From Myxococcales bacterium (GTDB lineage Bacteria > Myxococcota_C > UBA6777), in assembly GCA_027005175.1 (NCBI GenBank), contig JALTMC010000841.1, positions 1 through 34,129 on the forward strand: DNA of 34,129 nt, written 5' to 3'. A program made the translations under genes and the position numbers. Positions 1-7,921 of the stretch are shown piece by piece; position 1 is the first letter of the stretch; each line of letters opens with the position of its first letter. Under the pieces are notes generated by a model that was not told the origin of the DNA, did not search any database, and saw only the letters and a list, made by a program, of their open reading frames with translations.

Positions 1-954
1 GCTTTACGTGCAGACGAAAAACATTTACACTATAAGTTTCTTTTATATGCACTACAATTTCCTCCAGTTCATAATGCATTATTAAGTCGCAATCGCGGGA
101 CAACAGTTCCTCGAGTACTCAAAACAGATATTACCACCTTGGAGATACCTTGCCCCCCCTTTACTGAACAATGTCGCATCGCTGAAGTTCTTGGTGCACT
201 CGATGATAAGATAGATCTCAACCGGCGGATGAACCGGACATTGGAGCAGATGGCCCAGACGATCTTCCAAAGCTGGTTCATTGATTTCGACGGCCATACC
301 GAATTTGAAGAGAGCGAACTTGGTCCCATCCCAAAAGGATGGGAAGCCTGCGCTATTGGAGATGTTGTAAATATTCTTGGTGGGAGCACACCAAGCACTA
401 AGCAACCAGAGTTTTGGGAAGGAGGAGTCCACCATTGGACCACTCCCAAAGATTTGTCCGGTGCCCAAACTTCTCTTCTCTTGAGCACAGAGCGAAAAGT
501 TACAGATGCCGGTTTGGATAAGATAGGCTCTGGTCTACTTCCTGTAGACACGTTTCTATTATCATCTCGTGCACCTGTAGGCTACACTACTATTACACGT
601 ATTCCTCTTGCTATAAACCAAGGTTATATAGCGATCCCTCCTAATAATCGACTAAGTAGTTATTATCTTCTTCATTGGGCAAAGGCGAATCTTGAGGTGA
701 TTAAAGGAAGAGCTGGAGGTACAACTTTTCAAGAAATTAGTAAGAGGAATTTTCGTCCGATCCCGGTACTTGTGCCTTCTCAAGAGGTACTGCGAGCCTT
801 CGATAATAAGATAGAGCCTTTCTTCCAACGTGTCGAAGCGAATCAACGTGAATCTCTCTCTTTGACAGCTCTCCGAGATACTCTTCTTCCTAGGCTTATT
901 TCAGGTGAGTTACGGGTGCCGGAGGCAGAAGGCATGGTGGAGGATGTGTTATGA
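1..954 (+). CDS. hsdS: Type I restriction-modification specificity subunit HsdS (5' end outside window)
   Basis: This subunit directs the type I methylase/restriction complex to its DNA target. The frame is open from base 1, so the protein starts upstream; a TTG at 139 is an internal codon, not the start. What remains is the end of the first target-recognition domain, then the conserved helical spacer (motifs [13 protein letters not shown] and [12 protein letters not shown]), then a second recognition domain starting near [11 protein letters not shown], and a closing helix ([14 protein letters not shown]). This half-repeat layout is typical of the HsdS family. The second recognition domain (about 500-800) is visibly richer in A/T than the flanks, as expected for exchangeable recognition domains. 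It overlaps hsdR by four bases (ATGA). hsdM is not in the window and is presumably upstream. Family assignment is firm. Confidence 0.93.
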   Translation, partial: ALRADEKHLHYKFLLYALQFPPVHNALLSRNRGTTVPRVLKTDITTLEIPCPPFTEQCRIAEVLGALDDKIDLNRRMNRTLEQMAQTIFQSWFIDFDGHTEFEESELGPIPKGWEACAIGDVVNILGGSTPSTKQPEFWEGGVHHWTTPKDLSGAQTSLLLSTERKVTDAGLDKIGSGLLPVDTFLLSSRAPVGYTTITRIPLAINQGYIAIPPNNRLSSYYLLHWAKANLEVIKGRAGGTTFQEISKRNFRPIPVLVPSQEVLRAFDNKIEPFFQRVEANQRESLSLTALRDTLLPRLISGELRVPEAEGMVEDVL

Positions 955-3900
955 GTTTGACGGAAGCTGATGTTGAGGATGTTGCGATAGGGTGGTTACA
1001 GGAGCTTGGCTATGAGTATCTCCATGGCTCAGTCATTGCTCCCGATGGGGAGGCTCCTGAACGTAAACGTTATAGTGACTGTATCCTGGAAGAACGCTTT
1101 CGTTTCGCTGTGCAGCGTATTAATACACACCTACCGACTGAGGCTGTCGATGGTGTGGTTCGATCTGTATTGCATCTGAATAGCCCGTCGTTAGAAGAGA
1201 ATAATCATACCTTTCATCGCTGGCTGACCAGGGGAATGGATGTTGAAGTCAAGGGTGCCGATGGGGTACGAGGTGACCATGCATCTCTGGTAGACTTTGA
1301 AAATCCCAACAACAATGACTGGTTGGTGGTGAATCAGTTTACAGTGATGGAAGGAAAGCATCATCGACGTCCCGATCTGGTGGTCTTTCTGAATGGCCTT
1401 CCTGTCGCTGTCATCGAGTTAAAGAATCCTTCCGATGATAAGGCGACAGTAAAGGCCGCCTGGCGACAATTACAAACCTACAAAGACGAGCTTCCTTCCC
1501 TGTTTGTGACCAACGAGATCCTTGTTGTTTCCGATGGAACGGAAGCCAGAGTGGGGAGTTTAACGGCAGGGTATGAACGTTTTGGTCCATGGCGTACCGT
1601 GGATGGTGAGGAACTGGCGTCTCGTGCGATTCCGCAACTGCAGGTGTTGTTGTATGGGTTGTTTGAGAAACAGCGGCTGTTGTCGTACTTACAACACTTT
1701 ATCTTCTATGAGGCAGAAGATACATATACCAAGAAGATAGCGGGCTATCATCAGTACCATGCGGTGTTGAAAGCGGTGGATGCGACGGTTCGGGCGTCGG
1801 AGCCTGAAGGCGATCGACGGATTGGTGTGGTATGGCATACACAAGGTTCGGGCAAGAGTGTGTCGATGGTGTTCTTTGCGGCAAAGTTGATGGTAGAGCC
1901 AGCGATGCAAAACCCAACCTTGTTGGTATTGACTGACCGTAACGACCTGGACGACCAGTTGTTCAACCAGTTTTGTGCAGCAAAAGTGCTGTTGCCAGAG
2001 AAGCCGAAACAGGCAGAAAACCGAGAGGATATTCGGGCATTTTTACAGGTGGCGAGTGGCGGGATCTTGTTCTCTACGATGCAGAAGTTTGGCTTGAATG
2101 AGAAGGAGCGAAAAGAGGGAGCAGATTTTCCGATGTTGTCGGAACGCCAGAATATCGTGGTGATTGCAGACGAGGCGCATCGCAGTCAGTATGGATTTGC
2201 GACCCGAATCAACCCTGAAACTGGAGAGATCAGCGCGGGATTTGCAAAGAATTTGCGACTGGCTTTACCCAATGCATCCTTCATTGGTTTTACAGGGACA
2301 CCGATAGCCTTGTCGGACAAGTCGACATTGGGTGTCTTTGGTGACTACATCGATACCTACCCTATCGGTCAGGCGGTGGAGGATAAGGCGACGGTACCTA
2401 TCTTTTATGAGGCGCGGCTGGCCAGGATCGACTTGCCAGAGGAAGAAAAACCCCGCGTTGACGATGACTTCGAGGACGTTACAGAAGGGGAGGAAGAGAC
2501 AGCCAAGCGCAAGTTGAAGTCGAAGTGGGCGCGGCTGGAGGCGATGGTTGGGACAGAGAAGCGTCTGGGTCAGGTGGCTCAAGATATCGTGGAACACTGG
2601 GAGCGACGTCTGGCAGTGATTGTGGGAAAAGGGATGATTGTGGCGATGTCTCGGCGGGTCTGCGTGGATCTGTATGACCAGTTGGTCGCACTTCGACCGG
2701 ACTGGCATTCCGATGAGGATGCTGAGGGTGCAATCAAAGTGGTGATGACAGGTTCTGCCAGTGACCCTGCTTCCTTTCAGTCACACATTCGGAAGAAGAG
2801 TGAACAGAAGAAGATAGAGAAGCGCTTCAAAGATCCAAAGGACCCACTGCAACTTGTGATTGTGCGAGATATGTGGTTGACCGGATTTGATGTGCCCAGC
2901 GCACATACCTTGTATCTGGACAAGCCGATGAAAGGTCACACCTTAATGCAGGCGATTGCCCGAGTGAATCGGGTGTTTAAGGATAAACCATCGGGCCTTG
3001 TTGTGGATTACTTGGGACTGGCAGAGAATTTGCGTCAAGCGGTGGGAGAGTATGGAGGAGGAGCAGCCAACCGTCCAAGCATCCCTATTGAAGAGGCCTT
3101 GCAGATGTTGCGTGAGAAGTTCAGCGTAGTCAAAGCGATGTTCCACGGCTTTGACTATGATGACTTTTTCTCTGTACAGCCAGCATCTCGTTTGCATGTA
3201 CTAACAGGTGGTGTGGATCATATACTCGGCCTAACGGATGGAAAGAAACGTTACCTTGATGTGATGGCCCAACTCAACAAAGCGGCAGGGATCGCATTGC
3301 ATCTGGAAGGAGCCAGAGAGCTTCAGGATGAGGTGGGTTATTTTCAGGCGGTGCAGAAAAATATTCGCAAATATACAGTGGGTGAAGGAGAAGAGCTTGA
3401 TCCCGATGATCTGGATACAGCGATTCGACAGATCGTGTCTGGCGCGATCTTATCGGAAGGGGTTGTGGATATCTTCGATGAGGCGGGGTTGAAGAAGCCC
3501 GACATCTCTATTTTGAGTGATCAGTTTCTGGAGACGATACAAACAGGGGAGCATCCCAATCTTCAGATGGAGCTATTGCGTCGTTTGATCAGTGATGAGA
3601 TCCGTGCACAGAGTCGACGGAATGTTATTCAGGCTCGCAAGTTTTCCGAGATGCTAGAGAGGACTATCCTCGCGTATCAAAATCGGACCTTGGAGTCGGC
3701 GGAGGTGATCTTGGAGTTGATCGAGTTAGCCAAAGAGATGCGTGATGCACCAAAGCGCGGAGATGCGTTGGGATTAAGTGAGGACGAGCTTGCCTTCTAC
3801 GATGCGTTGGTGGCACATGGGAATGTTCGGGAGTTGATGGGTGATGAGATCCTTGCTGTGATTGCCCAGGATTTGGTTCTTGCGATTCGTGGTTCTGTTG

Positions 3901-4085
3901 CGATTGATTGGACGCAGAAAGAAGCAGTGCGTGCCAAAATGCGCTCCAGGGTTAAGCGATTGCTTCGAAAGCATGGTTACCCACCTGATAAACGGAAGGA
4001 AGCAGTTCTTTCAGTGATTGAGCAGGCAGAAGTCGTGTGTAAAGATTGGGCAGAAGATGAGGAGTTTCTTGCTGTGATCGATTGA
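951..4085 (+). CDS. hsdR: Type I restriction enzyme R subunit HsdR
   Basis: This is the ATP-dependent translocase and endonuclease of the type I complex. The protein has 1044 residues, normal for the family. An N-terminal PD-(D/E)XK nuclease shows D142 and E156-L-K158. The superfamily 2 motor follows, with Walker A (TQGSGKS, K302), a DEAH box at 407-410, motif III (GFTGTP, near 445), and motifs V/VI ([14 protein letters not shown] and [10 protein letters not shown]). The C-terminal helical part should contact the methylase core. A good ribosome site (GGAGG, 8 bases upstream) lies inside hsdS, and the ATGA overlap implies translational coupling. No frameshift or missing catalytic residue is seen, so it is probably functional if hsdM is present upstream. 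Confidence 0.96.
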   Translation: MSLTEADVEDVAIGWLQELGYEYLHGSVIAPDGEAPERKRYSDCILEERFRFAVQRINTHLPTEAVDGVVRSVLHLNSPSLEENNHTFHRWLTRGMDVEVKGADGVRGDHASLVDFENPNNNDWLVVNQFTVMEGKHHRRPDLVVFLNGLPVAVIELKNPSDDKATVKAAWRQLQTYKDELPSLFVTNEILVVSDGTEARVGSLTAGYERFGPWRTVDGEELASRAIPQLQVLLYGLFEKQRLLSYLQHFIFYEAEDTYTKKIAGYHQYHAVLKAVDATVRASEPEGDRRIGVVWHTQGSGKSVSMVFFAAKLMVEPAMQNPTLLVLTDRNDLDDQLFNQFCAAKVLLPEKPKQAENREDIRAFLQVASGGILFSTMQKFGLNEKERKEGADFPMLSERQNIVVIADEAHRSQYGFATRINPETGEISAGFAKNLRLALPNASFIGFTGTPIALSDKSTLGVFGDYIDTYPIGQAVEDKATVPIFYEARLARIDLPEEEKPRVDDDFEDVTEGEEETAKRKLKSKWARLEAMVGTEKRLGQVAQDIVEHWERRLAVIVGKGMIVAMSRRVCVDLYDQLVALRPDWHSDEDAEGAIKVVMTGSASDPASFQSHIRKKSEQKKIEKRFKDPKDPLQLVIVRDMWLTGFDVPSAHTLYLDKPMKGHTLMQAIARVNRVFKDKPSGLVVDYLGLAENLRQAVGEYGGGAANRPSIPIEEALQMLREKFSVVKAMFHGFDYDDFFSVQPASRLHVLTGGVDHILGLTDGKKRYLDVMAQLNKAAGIALHLEGARELQDEVGYFQAVQKNIRKYTVGEGEELDPDDLDTAIRQIVSGAILSEGVVDIFDEAGLKKPDISILSDQFLETIQTGEHPNLQMELLRRLISDEIRAQSRRNVIQARKFSEMLERTILAYQNRTLESAEVILELIELAKEMRDAPKRGDALGLSEDELAFYDALVAHGNVRELMGDEILAVIAQDLVLAIRGSVAIDWTQKEAVRAKMRSRVKRLLRKHGYPPDKRKEAVLSVIEQAEVVCKDWAEDEEFLAVID

Positions 4086-4160
4086 TGCAATATCTCAACC
4101 CATAGATTCTTATGACTTGGAACATTCGAGGCTGTTGTTGTCTTGCTCTATTCTCATTTA

Positions 4161-4829
4161 TTACGAGTCAGGGTTTGATAAAGAAAGAAGTTTTTGCAAT
4201 AAAGTATCTCGAAACTGAGACAAATTATCTATCTGCTCAGGAGACCAGCCAAGTGTTTGAGCGAGAGCAGTAATGGGTAGATCTTTTATGACCCAGGCGA
4301 GTACCAGAGGAGAAAATCCAGTGTCTTTTTGTGGTGCATCAGCCAGAGCTTGCTCCAACGAGAGAGATGATTCTTGCTTAAGTATTTCCTGTATATCTTG
4401 GAGATCTCGAAGTTCTGAGCGACTCAGGAGAGCACACAATTTATTCACCAGGATCTCGTAGGGAGTATCCACAAAGATAGAGACATCTCCAAGAGGAATT
4501 ACCTGAGGTTCTTCTAGTTTTTGAACAGGTTCTGCAACAAGGTCTAGTATGACCACTTCTTCTTGTCTTTCAGCACGTAATCTATGGAAGGATGGACTGC
4601 TTTGTAGCGTTGTTACTTGTAGACCGTGGTTTTCAAGGCACAGGGTGATCTCTTGAGGTAGCCTATCCAGTTCTTGTTTGTCGTGCCAGAAGAGGTCAAG
4701 ATCTTGGGTCGTTCGATGGTGTAGAAGAAAACCAACAAGAGCTGCACCACCTGTGAGAGTCCAGGGTGGAGTAATGGTAGCAAGTATTTTGAGGACGTTA
4801 TGTTGCAGTGACGAAAGATCGTGTCCCAC
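4161..4829 (-). CDS. AbiEii/AbiGii-type nucleotidyltransferase (toxin-like)
   Basis: The family comprises nucleotidyltransferases that act as toxins in AbiE-type abortive-infection and toxin-antitoxin systems. With a GTG start at 4829 the protein has 222 residues. It shows the nucleotidyltransferase signature LTGGAALVGF (25-34) followed by TQDLDLFW (41-48, with D43 and D45), and the later family motif NKLCALLSRSELRDLQDI. I prefer the GTG because it overlaps the stop of the upstream gene (TAGTG, one shared base), has GGAAGG seven bases upstream, and places the start just before LSSLQ, where family members usually begin. A longer reading frame reaches 4907 but would overlap the partner by 79 bases. 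The partner is not a recognisable AbiEi winged-helix antitoxin. Toxic activity is inferred, not shown. Confidence 0.85.
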   Translation of the reverse strand: MGHDLSSLQHNVLKILATITPPWTLTGGAALVGFLLHHRTTQDLDLFWHDKQELDRLPQEITLCLENHGLQVTTLQSSPSFHRLRAERQEEVVILDLVAEPVQKLEEPQVIPLGDVSIFVDTPYEILVNKLCALLSRSELRDLQDIQEILKQESSLSLEQALADAPQKDTGFSPLVLAWVIKDLPITALAQTLGWSPEQIDNLSQFRDTLLQKLLSLSNPDS

Positions 4830-5116
4830 TATACAGCCTTCCATTGGACAAGAAGCCAACTCCAAAATTGACGGGTTTGGCCGAGATAGGGTTGTAAGTG
4901 TGGCCACAGAGAACTAATTTCCGAGAGGGACAGAAAGGTAAAGACATCGTCAGGCTTGGCTTGGCGCATTAACTTTCCTGCCCAGTACGCTCGTACATCG
5001 ATCTCTGAGTTCTCAAGTAGTTGCTTAAAGGAATCCAGGTTCAGATTGACATCCCACAAAAAGTAAGGACGTCCCTGTGCGTCAACAAGCTTGTCTGGAT
5101 GGGTTGGATTCAACAT
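4829..5116 (-). CDS. Small conserved partner of the AbiEii-like protein, unknown function
   Basis: This 95-residue acidic, Trp-rich protein begins MLNPTHPDKLVDAQGRPYF and ends LLVQWKAV. It has no signal peptide, membrane segment or DNA-binding motif that I can recognise. Its stop codon shares a base with the GTG of the AbiEii-like gene, so the two are almost certainly translated together. I recall similar small proteins beside AbiEii-like genes in other bacteria, but this is memory rather than a search. The order (small gene first, nucleotidyltransferase second) is that of an antitoxin-toxin operon, which makes a neutralising or assisting role plausible. An inverted repeat lies just upstream. 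The short leader contains TATAAA only a few bases before the ATG, so the ribosome site is weak. Confidence 0.7.
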   Translation of the reverse strand: MLNPTHPDKLVDAQGRPYFLWDVNLNLDSFKQLLENSEIDVRAYWAGKLMRQAKPDDVFTFLSLSEISSLWPHLQPYLGQTRQFWSWLLVQWKAV

Positions 5117-5134
5117 GCTCTTTATACCCTGTCA

Positions 5135-5167
5135 ATATGAGTCTTCTTTGGATAGTAACACTCATAT
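5135..5167. promoter_or_regulatory. Inverted repeat upstream of the AbiEii pair, possible operator
   Basis: Perfect 8-base arms ATATGAGT (5135-5142) and ACTCATAT (5160-5167) are separated by 17 bases. They lie 18-51 bases before the ATG of the 95-residue gene, where its promoter should be. The position suits an autoregulatory operator of a toxin-antitoxin operon, but no regulator is identified and the arms are short. Confidence 0.35.
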
Positions 5168-5274
5168 CGTCATGCTGCAATATTGAATCTGCTGGAGAAT
5201 TATTCGAGATGCAGGAAGATGAACTACTTTCCCCAAAAAGCTCCTGACGGTTTTTTGTTAGCAGGGTGCGTTGA

Positions 5275-6243
5275 TTATGCTTTTATTCGGATCGCGCCGT
5301 GTGTTTGTACTGCGGTGGGGCGAACCTGGAGGGGAACGTCGTGGAGGCAGGATACGAGATCGGAGACTTCGAGTTTGTCGGTTCGGTAGAAGCAGCCGAT
5401 ACTATCGCCGCCACCAGCACCAAGGGCTTTGATCACGACCCAGTGTTTGTCGATAAAGTCGGAGAGTCCGGCCTGGATCTCCAGTTGGTACTCTGTGACG
5501 AGAGGGATATCGATCTCCAAGCTCCAGTTGTGTTCACAGCGTGCATTTTCTTGCAAAGCTTCCAAGAATTGTGAGGGGTTGTGAAGTAGAGTGCGACACA
5601 CATCACCAATGGAGCGCAACAGAGCGCGGCGGGATGTGTAGGCTTTGTTTTGGGTGCTGGCGCGATAGATGGATATCATCTTTCGAGTGTCGGCTTTGTT
5701 GCCTGAGCGAATGAGCATAAACCCGATATTTCTGGGCCAATCCACATGTTGAAGAAAGGGTGGGGCGTCGGTGTGTGATTGGGAGGCAAAGACGACACCG
5801 CCCAGACTACATGCCGCGACATCGATTCCGCTGCCGCGGCCGTCTTGAGCAAGTCGGTGTGCTGAGCGAGCCAGATAACAGAGTTCTTTGGGAGGCAGTG
5901 ACAATCCCCAGGCTTCTGTTTGAGCGAATACGAGGGCGGTGGTAAAAGCGGCACTTGAGCCAACACCCCACCCATCGATGGGCATGGAGACGCTGGTCTG
6001 GAATTGTCCCCAAAGAAGTTCTTCAGAGAGTCGATTGGGGTGGTGTTGTTGTAAATGTGTGAGCAGTCTTTCGCGAACAGCCTGGGCAAATGGATTGTCT
6101 CTTGGCCAGAACGGTTTTTGGCTGGGAGTTAACCGGAGGCTTAGACGCGGCTCTACCGCAAAGGCTAGCGCGGGATAGCCATCTAAAATGGTATACGATC
6201 CGCTGAACAATACCTTGTGGGGAACTTCGACAAGAATGCTCAC
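5275..6243 (-). CDS. GHMP kinase, probably phosphomevalonate kinase
   Basis: GHMP kinases phosphorylate small metabolites; this one resembles phosphomevalonate kinase of the mevalonate route to isoprenoids. From the GTG at 6243 the protein has 322 residues. It starts with the substrate-side motif PHKVLFSGSYTILDGYPAL (8-26), has the ATP loop GVGSSAA (93-99), the motif GSGIDVAACSLGG with D141, and a late glycine loop GAGGGDSIGCF. The last two resemble phosphomevalonate kinase more than mevalonate kinase. The GTG has AGAGG seven bases upstream. A longer frame to 6372 would run over the preceding gene and lacks family similarity, so it is rejected. It follows the secreted TPR gene by 13 bases, so they are probably co-transcribed. 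The exact substrate is uncertain; no other mevalonate gene is in the window. Confidence 0.75.
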   Translation of the reverse strand: MSILVEVPHKVLFSGSYTILDGYPALAFAVEPRLSLRLTPSQKPFWPRDNPFAQAVRERLLTHLQQHHPNRLSEELLWGQFQTSVSMPIDGWGVGSSAAFTTALVFAQTEAWGLSLPPKELCYLARSAHRLAQDGRGSGIDVAACSLGGVVFASQSHTDAPPFLQHVDWPRNIGFMLIRSGNKADTRKMISIYRASTQNKAYTSRRALLRSIGDVCRTLLHNPSQFLEALQENARCEHNWSLEIDIPLVTEYQLEIQAGLSDFIDKHWVVIKALGAGGGDSIGCFYRTDKLEVSDLVSCLHDVPLQVRPTAVQTHGAIRIKA

Positions 6244-6256
6244 AAGAACACCTCTT

Positions 6257-7462
6257 TTATTGTTGGGCAGGTTGGGATGTCGGGCGCGAACTCGGAGCCT
6301 TTGTAGGTCGTGTTGAAGGGGCTGGGCGAGAGGTGGGGAGCGCAAAGGGAGGTTTTCCAAAGTTCTTAACATAAAAGTCCAGCAACGCCTGAAAGCGTTG
6401 TTGGGTTAAGGTTTGCCAGCGGTTGTTGGCGATGCCGATGCGTTGGGCCAGTTGGAGGTTGTGTCGGTAGGCGACAAGAGCTTTGTCGAGTAGGATCTTG
6501 ACTCGCTTGCGCAGCTCTTCCCTGTATATCCTGATCTCCATAGGTTTGAGGTCTTTTGGGTAGGGTGCTTTCATCATGTCGAGGTACATCTTTTCGTACA
6601 TCTCACCGATGCGATAGACGGCGGCCAAAGCCCAATCGGAGTGTCTTAATCGGACGGTTGCAAAGTATTGATGCTGAGCTTTGAGTAGGTGACCAGCTTT
6701 GTAGTCCAGATCTTTTTTGAGTTGAGCGACAGGTAAGTTGAACTTTCGCCGCCGAAAGCGAAGATCCAGGCTTCGGCCTCGGTAGTACTGGGCCATCGCT
6801 GCGGCCTCACTGATGATGGGTTTTTTGGGCTTCTGACGCCGTGTGTGTAGAACCACGGCCAAACGCAACAAAGGTCTGGCTTGGGCGTACCGTTTTTGCT
6901 TGAACATGGCACGACCGGCTGCGGCTAGCGCGTCGATTCGATCGTCGGTGCTCAGGTCTTTTTGCAGCAACACATCGTAAATCTGAAAGGCTTGTTGCCA
7001 TTCTTTGCGTTCTTCATAACAAGAGGCCATACGAAAGCGGGCGTGTCGAACGTCTGCTTTTTGCTTGGGGTGCTTTTGAATAAAGCTACGATAAGTCTTG
7101 ATTGCCTTTGTATATTGTTTGCTATTTTCGTAGGCCAGTCCAAGGTTGTAGAGTGCTGCATACCGATAGGTGCTCTTCGGAAAATACTTGAGAATACGCT
7201 TGTAGAGTTGGATGGCTGTGCGGTATTTCTTTTGTTGGTACAGTTTGGCGGAGACTTGGTAGAGTTCCTTGAGATCCAACTGCTCAACACGCTTGACTTT
7301 CCCTTGCTTCACATGAAACAGCATCGGCCCCAGGCGTAAAACAGGTTGGGTCCGAGTTGTGCGAGGAGAGGGGCTTGTCCGTTGGTTTGCTCGCTGTGAT
7401 GGGATGGAGTGGCCGCCCAGTACAATCCAGACGACAAAGGTTTTAAGGGACCATGCATTCAT
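6257..7462 (-). CDS. Secreted TPR-repeat protein with Ser-Arg-Pro-rich tail
   Basis: This 401-residue protein has an N-terminal hydrophobic segment (MNAWSLKTFVVWIVLGG) that looks like a signal peptide. It then carries tetratricopeptide-type helical repeats (for example YRTAIQLYKRILKYFPKS and YTKAIKTYRSFIQKHPKQ, about residues 65-200) resembling the BamD/YbgF class of periplasmic TPR proteins. The C-terminal 28 residues are low complexity with repeated S/T-R-P (PTSRPAPSTRPTKAPSSRPT). A ribosome site AAGGA lies nine bases before the ATG. The gene lies downstream of a repeat-filled 460-base gap and directly upstream of the GHMP kinase. It probably acts as a scaffold in the envelope; no catalytic motif is seen. 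Confidence 0.82.
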   Translation of the reverse strand: MNAWSLKTFVVWIVLGGHSIPSQRANQRTSPSPRTTRTQPVLRLGPMLFHVKQGKVKRVEQLDLKELYQVSAKLYQQKKYRTAIQLYKRILKYFPKSTYRYAALYNLGLAYENSKQYTKAIKTYRSFIQKHPKQKADVRHARFRMASCYEERKEWQQAFQIYDVLLQKDLSTDDRIDALAAAGRAMFKQKRYAQARPLLRLAVVLHTRRQKPKKPIISEAAAMAQYYRGRSLDLRFRRRKFNLPVAQLKKDLDYKAGHLLKAQHQYFATVRLRHSDWALAAVYRIGEMYEKMYLDMMKAPYPKDLKPMEIRIYREELRKRVKILLDKALVAYRHNLQLAQRIGIANNRWQTLTQQRFQALLDFYVKNFGKPPFALPTSRPAPSTRPTKAPSSRPTSQPAQQ

Positions 7463-7491
7463 CGAAAAGCATCCTTATGATGGAAGGCGTG

Positions 7492-7559
7492 GTGTGCCAT
7501 CCGTGGGAGATCTTTCTCGTCTTGAGTGTGCCATCCGTGGGAGATCTTTCTCGTCTTGA
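7492..7559. repeat. Exact 34-bp tandem duplication upstream of the secreted TPR gene
   Basis: Bases 7492-7525 are repeated without change at 7526-7559. Each copy contains GGGAGATCTTTCTCGTC. It begins 30 bases before the ATG of the minus-strand TPR gene, so it duplicates part of its leader or promoter. Identity suggests a recent event. Confidence 0.9.
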
Positions 7560-7648
7560 TAGAGCGAAGTCCAGAGTCACGGTACACACCCAACAGGAGA
7601 TGGTTTGAACGAAAGAAGGTAGTTTTTCAGCATGTACACTACAAAGCT

Positions 7649-7913
7649 TCAGAGTAACGGTACAACGTCCAGAGTAACGGTACAACGTCCAGAGTAATGG
7701 TACAACGTTCAGAGTAATGGTACAACGTTCAGAGTCGCGGTGCAACGCTTCAGAGTCGCGGTACAACGCTTCAGAGTCGCGGTACAACGCTTCAGAGTCG
7801 CGGTACAACGCTTCAGAGTCGCGGTACAACGCTTCAGAGTCGTGGTACAACGCTTCAGAGTAACGGTGCAAAGCTTCAGAGTAACGGTGCAAAGCTTCAG
7901 AGTCGAGGGGGTA
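7649..7913. repeat. Tandem array of about 13 units of 20-21 bp
   Basis: Units of the form CAGAGTCGCGGTACAACGCTT begin (at AGAG) at 7651, 7671, 7691, 7711, 7731, 7752, 7773, 7794, 7815, 7836, 7857 and 7878, with a decayed copy at 7899 and an isolated copy at 7572. The period is 20 bp in the left units and 21 bp in the right ones. The units fall in subtypes (AGAGTAAC/AGAGTAAT, AGAGTCGC, AGAGTAAC...GCAAAG) arranged in blocks. There are no spacers, so it is not CRISPR. It fills most of the gap between the stop of the 1131-residue gene and the start of the next gene. The frames open across it are by-products of the 21-bp period. Confidence 0.93.
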
Positions 7914-7921
7914 TTGGGTTG

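Noticed and set aside
5183-5574. Small plus-strand frames at the end of the GHMP kinase gene
   Set aside because: They overlap the identified kinase in antisense and have no ribosome site or family match.
7443-7892. 149-residue minus-strand frame made of S-E-A-L-Y-R-D repeats
   Set aside because: It is the translation of the 21-bp array. The left units have a 20-bp period, which would break any selected frame, and several other frames are equally open.
7649-7913. CRISPR array
   Set aside because: Units are directly adjacent without spacers and no cas gene is near.
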